Below the pieces are notes generated by a model. The model was not told the origin of the DNA, searched no databases, and saw only the letters and a program-made list of their open reading frames with translations. DNA of 64,000 nucleotides from Sphingopyxis sp. PET50 (GTDB lineage Bacteria > Pseudomonadota > Alphaproteobacteria > Sphingomonadales > Sphingomonadaceae): NCBI RefSeq assembly GCF_025244705.1, contig NZ_CP104207.1, forward strand, positions 3,410,001-3,474,000, read 5' to 3'. A program made the position numbers and the translations under genes. The stretch's first letter is position 1. Every line of letters begins with the position of its first letter. Below, piece after piece: positions 46,676 to 56,644 of this stretch.

Positions 46676-47542
46676 ATGATCGTCGGCGTCATCGGGGCAG
46701 GGCAAATGGGCGCGGGCATCGCGCAGGTGTCGGCGGGCGCGGGCCACGACGTGCTGCTCTCCGACATCGACCTCGCCCGCGCCGAAGCGGGCAAGGCGGG
46801 CATCGCCAAGGCGCTCGGCCGCCTCGTGTCGAAGGAAAAGATGACACAGGCCGACGCCGATGCGCTGCTCGGCCGGATCACCCCCGTCGCCGACCACGCC
46901 GCCTTCGCCCCCGCCGACCTCGTCATCGAGGCCGCGACCGAGCGCGAGGAGATCAAGCGCGCGATCTTCGCCAGCGTCGGTCCGCATCTCTCCGCGACGG
47001 CGATCCTCGCCAGCAACACCAGTTCGATCCCGATCACCCGCCTCGCGCAGGCGGCGCCCGACCCGGCGCGCTTCATCGGCGTCCATTTCTTCAACCCGGT
47101 GCCGGTGATGGGGCTGATCGAGCTGATCCGCGGCCTCGCGACCAGCGACGCCACGCTCGCCGCGGTCGAGGCCTATGGCCGCGGGCTCGGCAAGGAAATC
47201 GTCCACGCCAACGACGCGCCGGGCTTCATCGTCAACCGCGTGCTGATGCCGCTGATCAACGAAGCCATTTTTGCGCTCGGCGAGGGCGTCGCGACGATGC
47301 AGGACATCGACACCGGCTGCCGCTTGGGCCTCAACCATCCGATGGGGCCGATCACCCTCGCCGACTTCATCGGCCTCGACACCTGCCTCGAAATCATCCG
47401 CGTGCTGCAGTCGGGCACCGGCGATCCCAAATTCCGCCCCGCGCCCTTGCTCGTCCAATATGTCGAGGCGGGCTGGGTCGGCAGGAAGGCCGGGCGCGGC
47501 TTCTACGACTGGACGGGCGAGGCGCCCGTGCCGACGCGGTGA
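46676..47542 (+). CDS. 3-hydroxyacyl-CoA (3-hydroxybutyryl-CoA) dehydrogenase
   Basis: 288 aa, the length of single-domain 3-hydroxybutyryl-CoA dehydrogenases. NAD motif GVIGAGQMGAGIAQV (residues 4-18); catalytic His in VHFFNPVPVMGLIELI; ASNTSSIPITRLA; C-terminal half PGFIVNRVLMPLINEA and GLNHPMGPITLADFIGLDT, with the ending GRGFYDW. Complete. Its stop overlaps the GTG start of the MAPEG gene. Serves butanoate or PHB metabolism or a beta-oxidation step. Confidence 0.94.
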   Translation: MIVGVIGAGQMGAGIAQVSAGAGHDVLLSDIDLARAEAGKAGIAKALGRLVSKEKMTQADADALLGRITPVADHAAFAPADLVIEAATEREEIKRAIFASVGPHLSATAILASNTSSIPITRLAQAAPDPARFIGVHFFNPVPVMGLIELIRGLATSDATLAAVEAYGRGLGKEIVHANDAPGFIVNRVLMPLINEAIFALGEGVATMQDIDTGCRLGLNHPMGPITLADFIGLDTCLEIIRVLQSGTGDPKFRPAPLLVQYVEAGWVGRKAGRGFYDWTGEAPVPTR

Positions 47543-48085
47543 CGCCGCCGCCGGTCGACCTCGCCCGCGAGCAGCGCGGCGTCGCCCGCGGCGCGGCGGC
47601 GGCGGCGGTCACCGGCCTGATCGTCCTGACCCTCGCCTGGCTGTCGGGTGATGCGCTGGTCCCGCGCGCCGGTGACCCGATGGCGCGGCTGTCGCTTGCG
47701 CTGCGGCTCGACCTCGCGCTGCTCGTCTGCCTTGCCATGGCGATCGGCCGTGTCGCCAGCCAGCGCTTCCACTCCGCCGAGGATATCGGCGGCGGTGCGT
47801 CGCCCACCGAGAGCGCGGCCATCCGCGAATCCCGGGCGGTGCTGCAGAACACGCTCGAACAGGTCGTGCTGGCGGTGCCCGTTCATCTGGCGCTCGCGCT
47901 GCTCCTGCCGCCCGGGCGGATGGCGGTGATCGCGGCGCTCGTGCTGCTGTTCGTCGCCGGCCGGATCGCCTTCGCGGCTCGGCTATGCCCGCGGCGGGCC
48001 GGGGCGGGCCTTCGGTTTCGGGCTGACCTTCTATCCGAGCGTCGCCGCGCTGCTGGCCGCCGCGGCGTTGATGTCCGGCGGCTGA
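47539..48085 (+). CDS. MAPEG-family membrane protein
   Basis: About 181 aa with four hydrophobic segments. Glutathione-related MAPEG wording: QNTLEQVVLAVPVHLALALL, where NTLEQ is the family hallmark, followed by GRIAFAAGYARGGPGRAFGFGLTFYPS. The frame breaks at 47977-47983 (GCTCGGC); GCCGGC restores FAAGYARGGPG. GTG 47539 overlaps the previous stop as GTGA. The enzyme activity of bacterial members is mostly unknown. Nothing codes between its end and 48332 as far as I can see. Confidence 0.85.
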
Positions 48086-48331
48086 GGCCGCGATTTTCGG
48101 CTGGACGGACGCCGCGCCGGGGCGCAAAACCAGGCGGGTCGGCGCGATGGGCCGTTGGGGGCCTGCGATGCGATGCTGGTCCGGGGCCGCGCCGATGCCT
48201 GTCCGGCGTCGGCGGCGAGGCGGTTGCCAGCGGCTATATCGCGGATTGTTTTGGGTTTTTGGGAGCCGATCGCGGTTCCGGACGTTAGCGAGAGGACGCA
48301 TGCCGCGCGTCCGAAGAACGGAGAGCCTGTG

Positions 48332-48823
48332 ATGCAACGCAAATCCCTCGTCGCCTGCGCGATCGGCGCCCTGATCCTGTCGCCCGCGGCCCACGCCCAG
48401 AAGGGCTCGCCCGAAGAAGACTCGACGATCAAGGACACCGCCAATTCGGTGACCGAGCCCTTCGACGGCAAGGAAGTCCCCGCCAAATTATTGGCGGTCC
48501 AGGACGACCCCTATTCGCTCGCGGGCCTCGGCAAATGCGCCGCGATCATCCAGGAAATCACCGAACTCGACGCGGTGCTCGGCCCCGACGTCAACGCCCA
48601 GGTCGAACAAAGCCGCGACAAGAAGCGCGAAAAGACCGCCGGGCGCGTCGCGGGCAATGTCGCCGGGTCCTTCATCCCCTTCGGCGGCCTGATCGGCGAG
48701 GTCACCGGCGCCAATGCCGAACGGCGGCGCTATGCGATGGCGATCTATGCCGGCACGGTCCGCCGCGGCTTCCTGAAGGGTGTCGGGCTGGAGCGCGGTT
48801 GCAAGGCCCCGGCGCGGCCATAG
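48332..48823 (+). CDS. Secreted protein, unknown function
   Basis: 163 aa with a clear signal peptide (MQRKSLVACAIGALILSPAAHAQ). The mature part has YSLAGLGKCAAIIQEITELDAVLGPD, a polar helix EQSRDKKREKTAGRVAGNVAG, then the glycine-rich hydrophobic stretch SFIPFGGLIGEVTGA. Two cysteines. It looks like a periplasmic protein with a membrane-interacting glycine segment; sphingomonads carry many uncharacterised relatives. The 246 bases before it hold no gene I can support. ATG 48332 follows GGAGAGCCTGTG. Confidence 0.75.
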   Translation: MQRKSLVACAIGALILSPAAHAQKGSPEEDSTIKDTANSVTEPFDGKEVPAKLLAVQDDPYSLAGLGKCAAIIQEITELDAVLGPDVNAQVEQSRDKKREKTAGRVAGNVAGSFIPFGGLIGEVTGANAERRRYAMAIYAGTVRRGFLKGVGLERGCKAPARP

Positions 48824-48860
48824 CCTCGAATGACCGACAGGGGAGAGGGTGGAGAGGGTC

Positions 48861-50005
48861 ATGCAGGTCGATGATATCCGGCCCTTCACCATCGACGTGC
48901 CGCAGGCGGCGCTCGACGATCTGAAGACGCGGCTCGCGAATACGCGCTGGCCGGAGAAGGAAACGGTCGACGACTGGGACCAGGGCGTCCCGCTGGCCTA
49001 TGCGCAGGAACTCGCGGCCTGGTGGCGCGATCATTATGACTGGCGCCGCATCGAGGCGCGGCTCAACAGCCATCCCAATTTTCTCGCGACGATCGACGGC
49101 CTCGACATCCATTTCCTCCACATCCGCTCGGACAACCCCGCCGCGCGCCCGCTCGTCCTGACCCACGGCTGGCCGGGGTCGGTGATCGAGTTCCTCGACG
49201 TCGTCGAGCCGCTGTCGGCCGACTATCATCTCGTCATCCCGTCGCTTCCCGGCTACGGCTTTTCGGGCAAGCCCGTCGAGGCCAAATGGGGCGTCGAGCA
49301 GATCGCGGCTGCATGGAATGCGCTGATGGTCGCGCTCGGTTACGGCCGCTATTTCGCGCAGGGCGGCGACTGGGGCAGCGCGGTGACCTGCGCGATTGGC
49401 GGCCGTCACGCCGACCGTTGTGCCGGCATCCATGTCAACATGATCGTCGGCCTAGCCCGATCCGGCGACGATGACCGACCTCAGCGAAGACGAAAAGGCC
49501 TATCTTGCGCGTTTCGGGTGGTACCGCGCCAAGGACAATGGCTATTCGACCCAGCAGGCGACGCGGCCGCAGACCATCGGCTATGCTCTCGCCGATTCGC
49601 CCGTCGGGCAGATGTGCTGGATCGTCGAGAAATGCCATGGCTGGACCGATTGCGGCCATGAACCCGGCGGCCAGTCGATCGGCGGCCATCCGGAAAAGGC
49701 GCTGACCAGGGACGCGATGCTCGACACCGTCAGCCTGTACTGGCTGACCAACAGCGCCGCGTCGTCGGCGCGGCTCTATTGGCACAGCTTTGCGCAATTC
49801 GCCTTCGGCGAAATCCATGTCGCCGGCGGGATGCAGCCTCTTCCCGCTCGAGATCATGCGCCTGTCGCGGCGCTGGGCCGCGGGCCGGTACAAGAACATC
49901 GTCTATTGGAACGAACTGCCGCGCGGCGGCCATTTCGCGGCGTGGGAACAGCCCGAGCTGTTCGCCGCCGAGGTCCGCGCCGCCTTCGCGCTTATGGCGC
50001 TTTAG
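48861..50005 (+). CDS. Epoxide hydrolase (alpha/beta hydrolase, microsomal type)
   Basis: About 380 aa. N-terminal EHN domain (RPFTIDVPQAALDDLKTRLANTRWPE), oxyanion motif HGWPGS, nucleophile aspartate in GGDWGSAVT, catalytic His region HFAAWEQPELFAAEVRA. Opens epoxides to diols. Two frame breaks: GCCTAGC at 49450-49456 (GCCGGC restores IVGRPDPATMTDLSEDE), and an extra base at 49821 beside GCCGGC (restores HVPAGCSLFPLEIMRLSRRW). The last bases overlap the convergent nupC-like gene by 14. ATG 48861 has GGAGAGGG before it. Confidence 0.9.
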
Positions 50006-51431
50006 GCGCGGCAGCGGCGGTTTCGGCAGCGGGGGCGGCTTCGCCCGCCGGGGCCTTGGGGGCTTCTGCGGCGGGCGCCGGCGCTGCGGGCTTGGGGGTG
50101 GTCAGCGGCGGCGTGACGCTGAGGATCAGCCCGGCGAGCGCCGCCGACATCAGGTTCGACAGGCTGCCCGCGAGCAGCGCCTTCAGCCCCAGCTTGGCGA
50201 TCATCGGGCGCTGGTTCGGCGCCAGGCTGCCGGTCACCGCCATCTGAATCGCGATCGAGCTGAAATTGGCGAACCCGCACAGCGCAAAGGTGGCGATGGC
50301 GACCGCCGCTAGCGACATGTCGCCCTGCACCTTGCCGAGGTCGATGAAGGCGACGAATTCGTTGAGCACGATCTTGCTGCCGAACAGCCCGCCGACCAGC
50401 GCGCTTTCGTCCCACGGCACGCCCATCAGCCACATCAACGGGCGAAAGACCGCGCCGATGATCGCCTGGAACGACAGGTGGTCGTAACCGAACCAGCCGC
50501 CGACCCCGGCCAATATGCCGTTGGCCAGCGCGACGAGCGCGACGAAGGCGAGCACCATCGCGCCGACGGCGACGGCCAGCTTGACGCCGGTCTGCGCCCC
50601 CTGCGCCGCCGCCATGATGATGTTGGCGGGCTTTTCCTCGTCATGGCTCGCTTCGGGCATCACGATCGGCTCGATGCCGATATCCTTGGGATCGTCGGGC
50701 ATCATGATCTTGGCCATCAGGATGCCGCCGGGCGCCGACATGAAGCTCGCGGCGAGCAGATAGGGCAGCAATTGTTCGCCGATCATGCTGGCATAGGCGC
50801 CGAGGATGGTCCCTGCGACGCCCGCCATACCGACCGTCATCACCGTGAAGAGCTGCGACGGGGTCAGTCCCGCCAGATAGGGGCGAATGACGAGCGGGCT
50901 TTCGCTTTGCCCGACGAAGATGTTCGCCGCGGCGCCCAGGCTCTCGACCTTGGTGATGCCGGTGACCTTCTGAATCGCGCCGCCGACCCATTTGATGATC
51001 TGCTGCATGACGCCCAGATAATAGAGCACCGAGATCAGCGAGGCGAAGAAGATGATCACGGGCAGGGCGGCGATGGCGAAAGCGTGCGCGGTGTTGGTGC
51101 ATTCGAAACTCGCCGCCGCCGCGACGCTTTCCGCCGTGATCGGCCTGACGCCCTCATCGGGCACGCCGATCAGGCAGACATTTCTGGCGAGGTCGCCAAA
51201 CAGGAATTCGGTCCCCTTCGACGCATAGCCGAGCAGGTTCGACACGCCGTTCGACATCGCCTGGATGACCGCGCGGCCCCACGGCGTGCCGATCACCAGC
51301 AGCGCAAAACCGGCCTGGAGCAGGAAGGCGGGCACGACGACACGCGGGCGGATCCAGCGGCGGTTCGACGAAAACAGCAGGGCGATCGCAAGCAATGCGA
51401 CGATGCCGAGCAGACCGATCAGGCTTTCCAT
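49992..51431 (-). CDS. Concentrative nucleoside transporter (NupC/CNT family)
   Basis: 479 aa, about ten hydrophobic segments. CNT hallmarks: VTGITKVESLGAAANIFVGQSESPLVIRPYL, where GQSE is the nucleoside site, and GLFGSKIVLNEFVAFIDL, with CGFANFSSIAIQMAVTGSLAP later. It ends in an Ala/Pro-rich tail of about 40 residues not usual for NupC. Imports nucleosides with H+ or Na+. ATG 51431 gives MESLIGLLGIVALLAIALLFS. Complete and in frame. Confidence 0.92.
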   Translation of the reverse strand: MESLIGLLGIVALLAIALLFSSNRRWIRPRVVVPAFLLQAGFALLVIGTPWGRAVIQAMSNGVSNLLGYASKGTEFLFGDLARNVCLIGVPDEGVRPITAESVAAAASFECTNTAHAFAIAALPVIIFFASLISVLYYLGVMQQIIKWVGGAIQKVTGITKVESLGAAANIFVGQSESPLVIRPYLAGLTPSQLFTVMTVGMAGVAGTILGAYASMIGEQLLPYLLAASFMSAPGGILMAKIMMPDDPKDIGIEPIVMPEASHDEEKPANIIMAAAQGAQTGVKLAVAVGAMVLAFVALVALANGILAGVGGWFGYDHLSFQAIIGAVFRPLMWLMGVPWDESALVGGLFGSKIVLNEFVAFIDLGKVQGDMSLAAVAIATFALCGFANFSSIAIQMAVTGSLAPNQRPMIAKLGLKALLAGSLSNLMSAALAGLILSVTPPLTTPKPAAPAPAAEAPKAPAGEAAPAAETAAAAPKAP

Positions 51432-51559
51432 AATATGCGTGCGTCCCCCGCAAGTTTCTTGCGCCCTGTCTAGCGGGCTTTGGCGGTGGGGCAAGGGGCG
51501 CGCGGCGCGGCGCGTTTCTCGGACTTTCCAGCACCGGCAAAACCGACTATCGCGCGCCG

Positions 51560-52220
51560 ATGGAACAATCCTCTTCGCGCGCTATCGCCCCTTCCCTGTT
51601 TCTCTTCGCGATCCTGTACGGCGGCATGGTTCCGCTCGGCGGCTTTCTGGGTGCGAAACAGGTCGCGCTCGGGCCGCTGGCCGTCGAAGCGGGGATTTTC
51701 CCTTTCCTGACGCTGATCGCCATATCCAGCGCCATCGCGGAACTCCATGGCCGCGTTGTCGCCGACAAGCTGGTGCGCCTTGGTTTCATCCCGCTCGTCA
51801 TCGCGATCATCCTGACCGTCTTCGTCCTGCAGCTGCCGACCGACGAGGGCATGTACGAGCTCAGCCAAGGAAGCCTTCCCGATCATCGTCGGACAGGGCT
51901 GGCGGATGATGGCGGCGGGCATTCTCGCCTATGGCGTGTCGGTCAGCCTCAACGTCTGGATCTTTTCGCGGATGACCGCGAACAACGGCCAGCTGCTCCC
52001 GATCCGCGGTTTCATCGCCGCGGCGCTCAGCCAGATCGTCGACACGCTGATCTTCATCACGATCAGCTTCTATGGCGTGCGCCCGATCGCCGACCTGATG
52101 CTGGGCCAGATGCTGGCCAAGGTCGTGCTGTCGGCGGTGATGGTGCCGCTGCTGGTGATGGCGGTGGTCGCGATCGGCCGCCGCCTCGACGGCACCGGCG
52201 AGGCGAGTGCCGCCGCATGA
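51560..52220 (+). CDS. VUT-family queuosine-precursor transporter (YhhQ-like)
   Basis: About 219 aa, six hydrophobic helices. YGGMVPLGGFLGAKQV at the start; SVSLNVWIFSRMTANNG and RGFIAAALSQIVDTLIFITISF later are typical of the YhhQ/VUT family, which imports 7-deazaguanine precursors of queuosine. This fits gluQRS in the same window, which modifies queuosine in tRNA(Asp). The frame breaks at 51859-51865 (GCTCAGC); GCCGGC restores MYEPAKEAFPIIVGQGWRMM. The stop overlaps argB as ATGA. Confidence 0.88.
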
Positions 52221-53114
52221 ACCACGCCCCCGACCCCGCGATGCTCGCCAAGGCCGAAACGCTCGTCGAGGCGCTGCCCTATCTGCAGCGTTACGCCTAG
52301 CCAGACCTTCGTCATCAAATATGGCGGCCACGCCATGGGCGACCCTGAGGCGCAGCGCGATTTCGCCGAGGATGTCGTGCTGCTGAAGGCGGTCGGGATC
52401 AACCCGGTCGTCGTCCACGGCGGCGGGCCGCAGATCGGTGCGATGCTGAAACAGCTCGGCATCGAATCGACCTTCGTCGGCGGCCTCCGCGTCACCGACG
52501 CCGCGACCGCCGAGGTCGCCGAGATGGTGCTGGCGGGCAAGATCAACAAGGAAATCGTCGGCTGGCTCGCTGCGCTCGGCGGCCGCGCGGTCGGCATTTC
52601 GGGCAAGGACGCCAATCTGGTGCTCGCCGAGAAGGTCGGCCGCAGCGAACCCGACCCCAATTCGGGGATCGAGCGCCACGTCGACCTGGGCTTCGTCGGC
52701 GAACCCGTCGCGGTCGACCCGACGATCCTCCAGAATCTGACGAAAGACAATTTCATCCCGATTGTCGCGCCGGTCGCGCTCGGCGCCGATGGCGCGACCT
52801 ACAATATCAACGCCGACACGATGGCGGGGGCGATCGCCGGGGCGCTGGGGGCGAAACGTTTCTTCCTGCTCACCGACGTCGCCGGCGTGCTCGACAAGCG
52901 CGGCGACCTGCTGACCGACCTCGACCGCACCGCGATCGACGCGCTCAAGGCCGACGCGACGATCACCGGCGGCATGATTCCCAAGGTCGATACCTGCATC
53001 GCGGCGGTCGATTCCGGGGTCGAGGCGGCGGTCATCCTCGACGGGCGCGTCCCGCACGCGATGCTGCTCGAAATTTTCACCGCAAGGGGTGCGGGCACGC
53101 TCATTCATCGCTAG
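52217..53114 (+). CDS. argB: Acetylglutamate kinase
   Basis: Second step of arginine synthesis. About 298 aa. [26 protein letters not shown] contains the ATP-side lysine; [59 protein letters not shown]. The frame is stopped by a TAG at 52298-52300 inside GCCTAGC (52295-52301); GCCGGC restores RYAGQTF. ATG 52217 overlaps the transporter stop. Other arg genes are not nearby. Confidence 0.95.
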
Positions 53115-53163
53115 ATTGGGGGTCCGTTCCCACACGCCCTCGACCTTCCGGCCGGAGCTTTTC

Positions 53164-53472
53164 ATGTATTTGATGATCCTTCAGATCCTGTCGATCCTCC
53201 TCAACATCCTGTGGTGGATCATCATCGTGCAGGCGGTGATGTCGTGGCTGCTCGCCTTCAACGTCATCAACACCCACAATGAATTCGTGCGGCAATTGTG
53301 GCTGGTGCTCGAACGCATCACCGAGCCGCTCTATCGCCCGATCCGGCGGATCATGCCCGATTTCGGCGGCATCGACCTGACGCCGATGGTCGTGCTGATC
53401 CTGCTCATCATCATCCGCGGGCCGGTGCTGGACTATCTCTATGCCGTCGGTCGAAACGCGGGCCTGATATGA
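53164..53472 (+). CDS. YggT-family membrane protein
   Basis: 102 aa, two hydrophobic regions (about residues 5-28 and 75-95). The family core reads [20 protein letters not shown] and [25 protein letters not shown], the repeated RxxxP...IDxSP pattern of YggT. Thought to help envelope or division processes in other bacteria. The stop overlaps folD as ATGA, so the two are translationally coupled. Confidence 0.92.
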   Translation: MYLMILQILSILLNILWWIIIVQAVMSWLLAFNVINTHNEFVRQLWLVLERITEPLYRPIRRIMPDFGGIDLTPMVVLILLIIIRGPVLDYLYAVGRNAGLI

Positions 53473-54378
53473 CGGCTACCCTCGACCGGGACCGGGTGAT
53501 CGACGGCAAGGCTTTTGCTGCCGGCCTGCGTGCCCGGATCGCCGATGCGGTCCCGGCCTTTGCCGCCGCGACGGGCCGCGTGCCCGGCCTCGCGGTGGTG
53601 CTGGTCGGCGACGATCCGGCGAGCGCCGTCTACGTCGGGTCGAAGGGCAAGGCGACGGTCGCCAGCCGGCATGGCGAGCTTCGAGCACCGCTTGCCCGCG
53701 ACCGCGACGCAGGCCGAGGTCGAGGCGCTGCTGGCGACGCTCAATGCCGACGAGGCCGTCGACGGCATCTTGCTCCAGCTCCCGCTGCCCCGTCATCTCG
53801 ACGAACAGGCCGCGGTCGCGACGATCGATCCCGACAAGGATGTCGATGGCCTGACCCCGGTCAGCGCCGGGCGGCTCGCCTTGGGCATTCCGGGCATGGT
53901 GCCCTGCACCCCCTATGGCTGCCTGCTGCTGCTGCAGGACCGGCTCGGCGACCTGTCGGGCAAGGATGCGATCGTCGTCGGGCGCTCGATCCTCGTCGGC
54001 AAGCCGATGGCGGCGCTGCTGCTCGGCGCGAACTGCACCGTCACCATGGCGCACAGCCGGACGCGGAACCTCGCCGATGCCGTGCGCCGCGCCGATATCG
54101 TCGTCGCCGCGGTCGGGCGCGCCGAAATGGTCAAGGGCGACTGGATCAAGCCCGGCGCGGTCGTCATCGACGTCGGGATCAACCGGCTCGCGCCCGCCGA
54201 GGGCGAGACCAGGGGGCGGCTCGTCGGCGACGTCGATTATGCCTCGGTGCTGCCGCTAGCCTCGGCGATCACGCCGGTGCCGGGCGGGGTCGGGCCGATG
54301 ACCATCGCCTGCCTGCTGCGCAACACGCTCGTCGCCGCCCATCGCCGCGCGGGCCTTGCCGATCCGGAGGGTTTCTGA
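53469..54378 (+). CDS. folD: Bifunctional methylenetetrahydrofolate dehydrogenase/cyclohydrolase
   Basis: One-carbon metabolism. About 302 aa. [25 protein letters not shown] with the active-site tyrosine and lysine; [69 protein letters not shown]. The frame breaks at 53665-53671: an extra A before GCCGGC, whose removal restores [18 protein letters not shown] 53469. Followed by a TGATG overlap with the next gene. Confidence 0.95.
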
Positions 54379-55050
54379 TGCGCCGGACGCTGATAGCCGC
54401 CGCTGCGCTGGCGGTCGTCGCGAGTGGCGCGGTGTCGGCACGCGAGCGCGACCGGCCGCTCGCCGCCAATCCCAGCGGCTTTATCGCCGCCGAAATCGCC
54501 TTTGCCCGGCTGGCGCAGGAAAAGGGGCAATGGACGGCCTTCCGCGAAACCGCGGCGCCCGAGGCGGTGATGTTCGTGCCGCAGCGGGTGAAGGCGCGCG
54601 ACTGGCTCAAGTCGCAGAAGGATCCGGCAGAGGCGGTGAAGTGGCAAGCCCATGCCGTCTATGTCAGCTGCGACGGCAATGTCGGGGTGACGACGGGCGC
54701 GTGGCAGAAGGGGCCGGCGCACGGTTATTTCACGACCGTCTGGCTGCGCGATCCCAGGAAGGGCAAGATGGCCTGGGTCCTCGATCATGGCGACGCGCTG
54801 GCGACGCCGCGCGAAGCCCCCGATTTCATCGAGTCGAAACAGGCGAAATGCGGCTCGCGGCCCGGCGTCGCGGTGGACAGCCGGCGAAGAGGGCGAGGAT
54901 CGTGCGGTGGGCCTGTCGCCCGACCAGACCTTGAGCTGGACCTCGGCCGTCCAGCCCGGCGGCGCGCGGCGGGTGACCGTCCGCCTGTGGGACGGGACCG
55001 CGATGCAGCCGGTGATCGACGACCGGGTCGCGGCGCCGCAACGGCCGTGA
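54378..55050 (+). CDS. Secreted protein with an NTF2/SnoaL-like look, unknown function
   Basis: About 223 aa with a signal peptide ([21 protein letters not shown]). The mature domain [23 protein letters not shown]...VMFVPQRV and [22 protein letters not shown] resembles a DUF4440/SnoaL-like cone fold, but I cannot name the family with confidence. The frame breaks at 54879-54885 (an A inserted before GCCGGC); repair gives [19 protein letters not shown]. Start overlaps the folD stop; its stop overlaps the marC-like start as GTGA. Confidence 0.75.
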
Positions 55051-55673
55051 TCGACCTCTTCATCTCGGCCTTCGTCACGCTGTTCGTGGTGATCGACCCG
55101 CCGGGCTGCGCGCCGATCTATGCCAGCCTGACGGCCGGCGCGAGCGTGGCGCAGCGCCGGTCGATGGCGATCCGCGCGACCTTGATCGCGGGCGGCATCC
55201 TGGTCTTCTTCGCGATGTTCGGCGAGGCCTTGCTCAGCTTCCTTCACATCGACCTCGACAGTTTCCGTATCGCCGGCGGGCTGATGCTGTTCATCATCGC
55301 GATCGACATGGTGTTCGAAAAACGCACCGAGCGGCGCGAGCAGCGGGCGGAGAAGGTCAAGGCGACGCCGGAGGTCGAGGATGTTTCGGTCTTCCCGATG
55401 GCGATGCCGATGCTCGCGGGGCCGGGCTCGATCGCTTCGGTGATGCTGCTGGTGTCGCAGAACAGCGGGCTCGACCGCGCCTTCGTCATCTTCGGCGCGC
55501 TGCTGGTCGTGCTGCTGCTGACGCTGGCCGCCTTGCTCGCGGCGGGGCCGCTGATGCGGCTGGTCGGCAACAAGGGCGAGGCGGTGATCACCCGCCTGCT
55601 CGGCGTCCTGCTCGCAGCGCTCGCGGCGCAATTCGTGATCGACGGGGTCAAGGCCAGCTTCAACCTCGGCTGA
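55047..55673 (+). CDS. MarC-family integral membrane protein
   Basis: 208 aa, six hydrophobic segments. [21 protein letters not shown] at the N-terminus and [20 protein letters not shown] in the middle are the paired, internally repeated halves of MarC/UPF0056. The family's transport role is unclear; MarC is not responsible for antibiotic resistance in E. coli. Start GTG 55047 overlaps the previous gene's stop. Downstream lies a hairpin with a T-run on the opposite strand. Confidence 0.92.
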   Translation: MIDLFISAFVTLFVVIDPPGCAPIYASLTAGASVAQRRSMAIRATLIAGGILVFFAMFGEALLSFLHIDLDSFRIAGGLMLFIIAIDMVFEKRTERREQRAEKVKATPEVEDVSVFPMAMPMLAGPGSIASVMLLVSQNSGLDRAFVIFGALLVVLLLTLAALLAAGPLMRLVGNKGEAVITRLLGVLLAALAAQFVIDGVKASFNLG

Positions 55674-55684
55674 GGCCAGGGACG

Positions 55685-55714
55685 AAAAAGGGCGCCGCCT
55701 GACGGCGACGCCCT
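55685..55714 (-). terminator. Rho-independent terminator of the OmpA-like gene
   Basis: On the minus strand an 11-bp stem with one mismatch, AGGGCGTCGCC / GGCGGCGCCCT, has a 4-base loop and is followed by a T5 run. It starts 25 bases after the OmpA-like stop. It may also end the rightward marC transcript, though that side lacks a T-run. Confidence 0.75.
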
Positions 55715-55738
55715 CCTTCCATCCACTGGAATTGCGTG

Positions 55739-56428
55739 TCAGCGCGCGGCGTTGACGTCGTTCTGCGTCACCGGCGCGATGCGGATCTCGACGCGGCGGT
55801 TGCACTGATAGTCGGCCTCGCTGCGTTCGGGCGCGCATTTCAGCTGCGATTCGCCATAACCCAGCGTCGCCATGCGCGCGCGCTGGATGCCGCGGCCCGC
55901 GAGATAGTCGGCAACCGACGCGGCGCGGCGTTCGGACAGGCCCTGGTTATAGCTGTCGCTGCCGGTCGAATCGGTGTGACCATAGACGTCGATATAGGTG
56001 CTGGGATATTCGGCCAGCGTCGAGGCGACGCTGTCGAGCGCGCCGCGGAACTGCGCCTTCACCAGCGCGCTGTTGTAATCGAAGGTCACGTCGCCGGGCA
56101 TGTTGAGCACCAGCTGGTCGCCCTGGCGCTCGACGTCGATGCCGGTGCCCGCAGTGCGCTCGCGCAATTTCTTTTCCTGCTGGTCCATATAGTAACCCAC
56201 GCCCGCGCCGGCGACCGCGCCGATGCCCGCGCCGACGATTTCCTCGGTGCGGCTGTTCCGGCCGCCGATCAGGTCGCCGAGCAGATAGCCGCCGAGCGCG
56301 CCGCCGACGCCGCCGATCGCGGCCTTGGAAATCCGGCGCTCGCCGGTTTCGGGGTCGGTGACGCAGGCGGACAGGCCCACGGCGACGAGGCTGGCGAGGG
56401 CAGTGAGCTTGATGGTCTGAATCTTCAT
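55739..56428 (-). CDS. OmpA-family lipoprotein with glycine zipper
   Basis: 229 aa. Lipoprotein signal ending LSAC (Cys22); glycine-zipper segment (AIGGVGGALGGYLLGDLIGG and IVGAGIGAVAGAGVGYYMDQ); C-terminal OmpA domain binding peptidoglycan (VYGHTDSTGSDSYNQGLSER, ASVADYLAGRGI, NRRVEIRIAP). YiaD/Pal-like architecture. Monocistronic, with its own terminator. Likely tethers the outer membrane to the cell wall. Confidence 0.92.
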   Translation of the reverse strand: MKIQTIKLTALASLVAVGLSACVTDPETGERRISKAAIGGVGGALGGYLLGDLIGGRNSRTEEIVGAGIGAVAGAGVGYYMDQQEKKLRERTAGTGIDVERQGDQLVLNMPGDVTFDYNSALVKAQFRGALDSVASTLAEYPSTYIDVYGHTDSTGSDSYNQGLSERRAASVADYLAGRGIQRARMATLGYGESQLKCAPERSEADYQCNRRVEIRIAPVTQNDVNAAR

Positions 56429-56590
56429 GGTGCGCTCCCTTGTCTTTCGGCCGGCTGGTCCCGGCCGCGCATGTCGTGTGCCGATAACATCCGGCCGCAC
56501 GGGTGGTTCCATCCCTCGCCTGAACGCCCGCTGAGCGCGCGGTCCGCGATGCCATTGTGCCCGGCGGCCGCTTTCGCCTATAGGACGGGC

Positions 56591-56644
56591 ATGACCGAAG
56601 CTGACAGGGGCCGGGCGCATAGGCGCCGCATGACCGCCCGATGA
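56591..56644 (+). other. Possible 17-codon upstream reading frame of the CorC/CNNM gene
   Basis: ATG 56591 opens MTEADRGRAHRRRMTAR and its TGA overlaps the downstream ATG at 56641 as ATGA. Short basic peptide with no homology. It could couple translation to the next gene or be chance. Confidence 0.25.

Noticed and set aside
55736-56644. A 302-aa + strand frame across the OmpA-like gene
   Set aside because: Antisense shadow of the OmpA lipoprotein; only its last 18 codons, considered separately as an upstream frame, have any interest.
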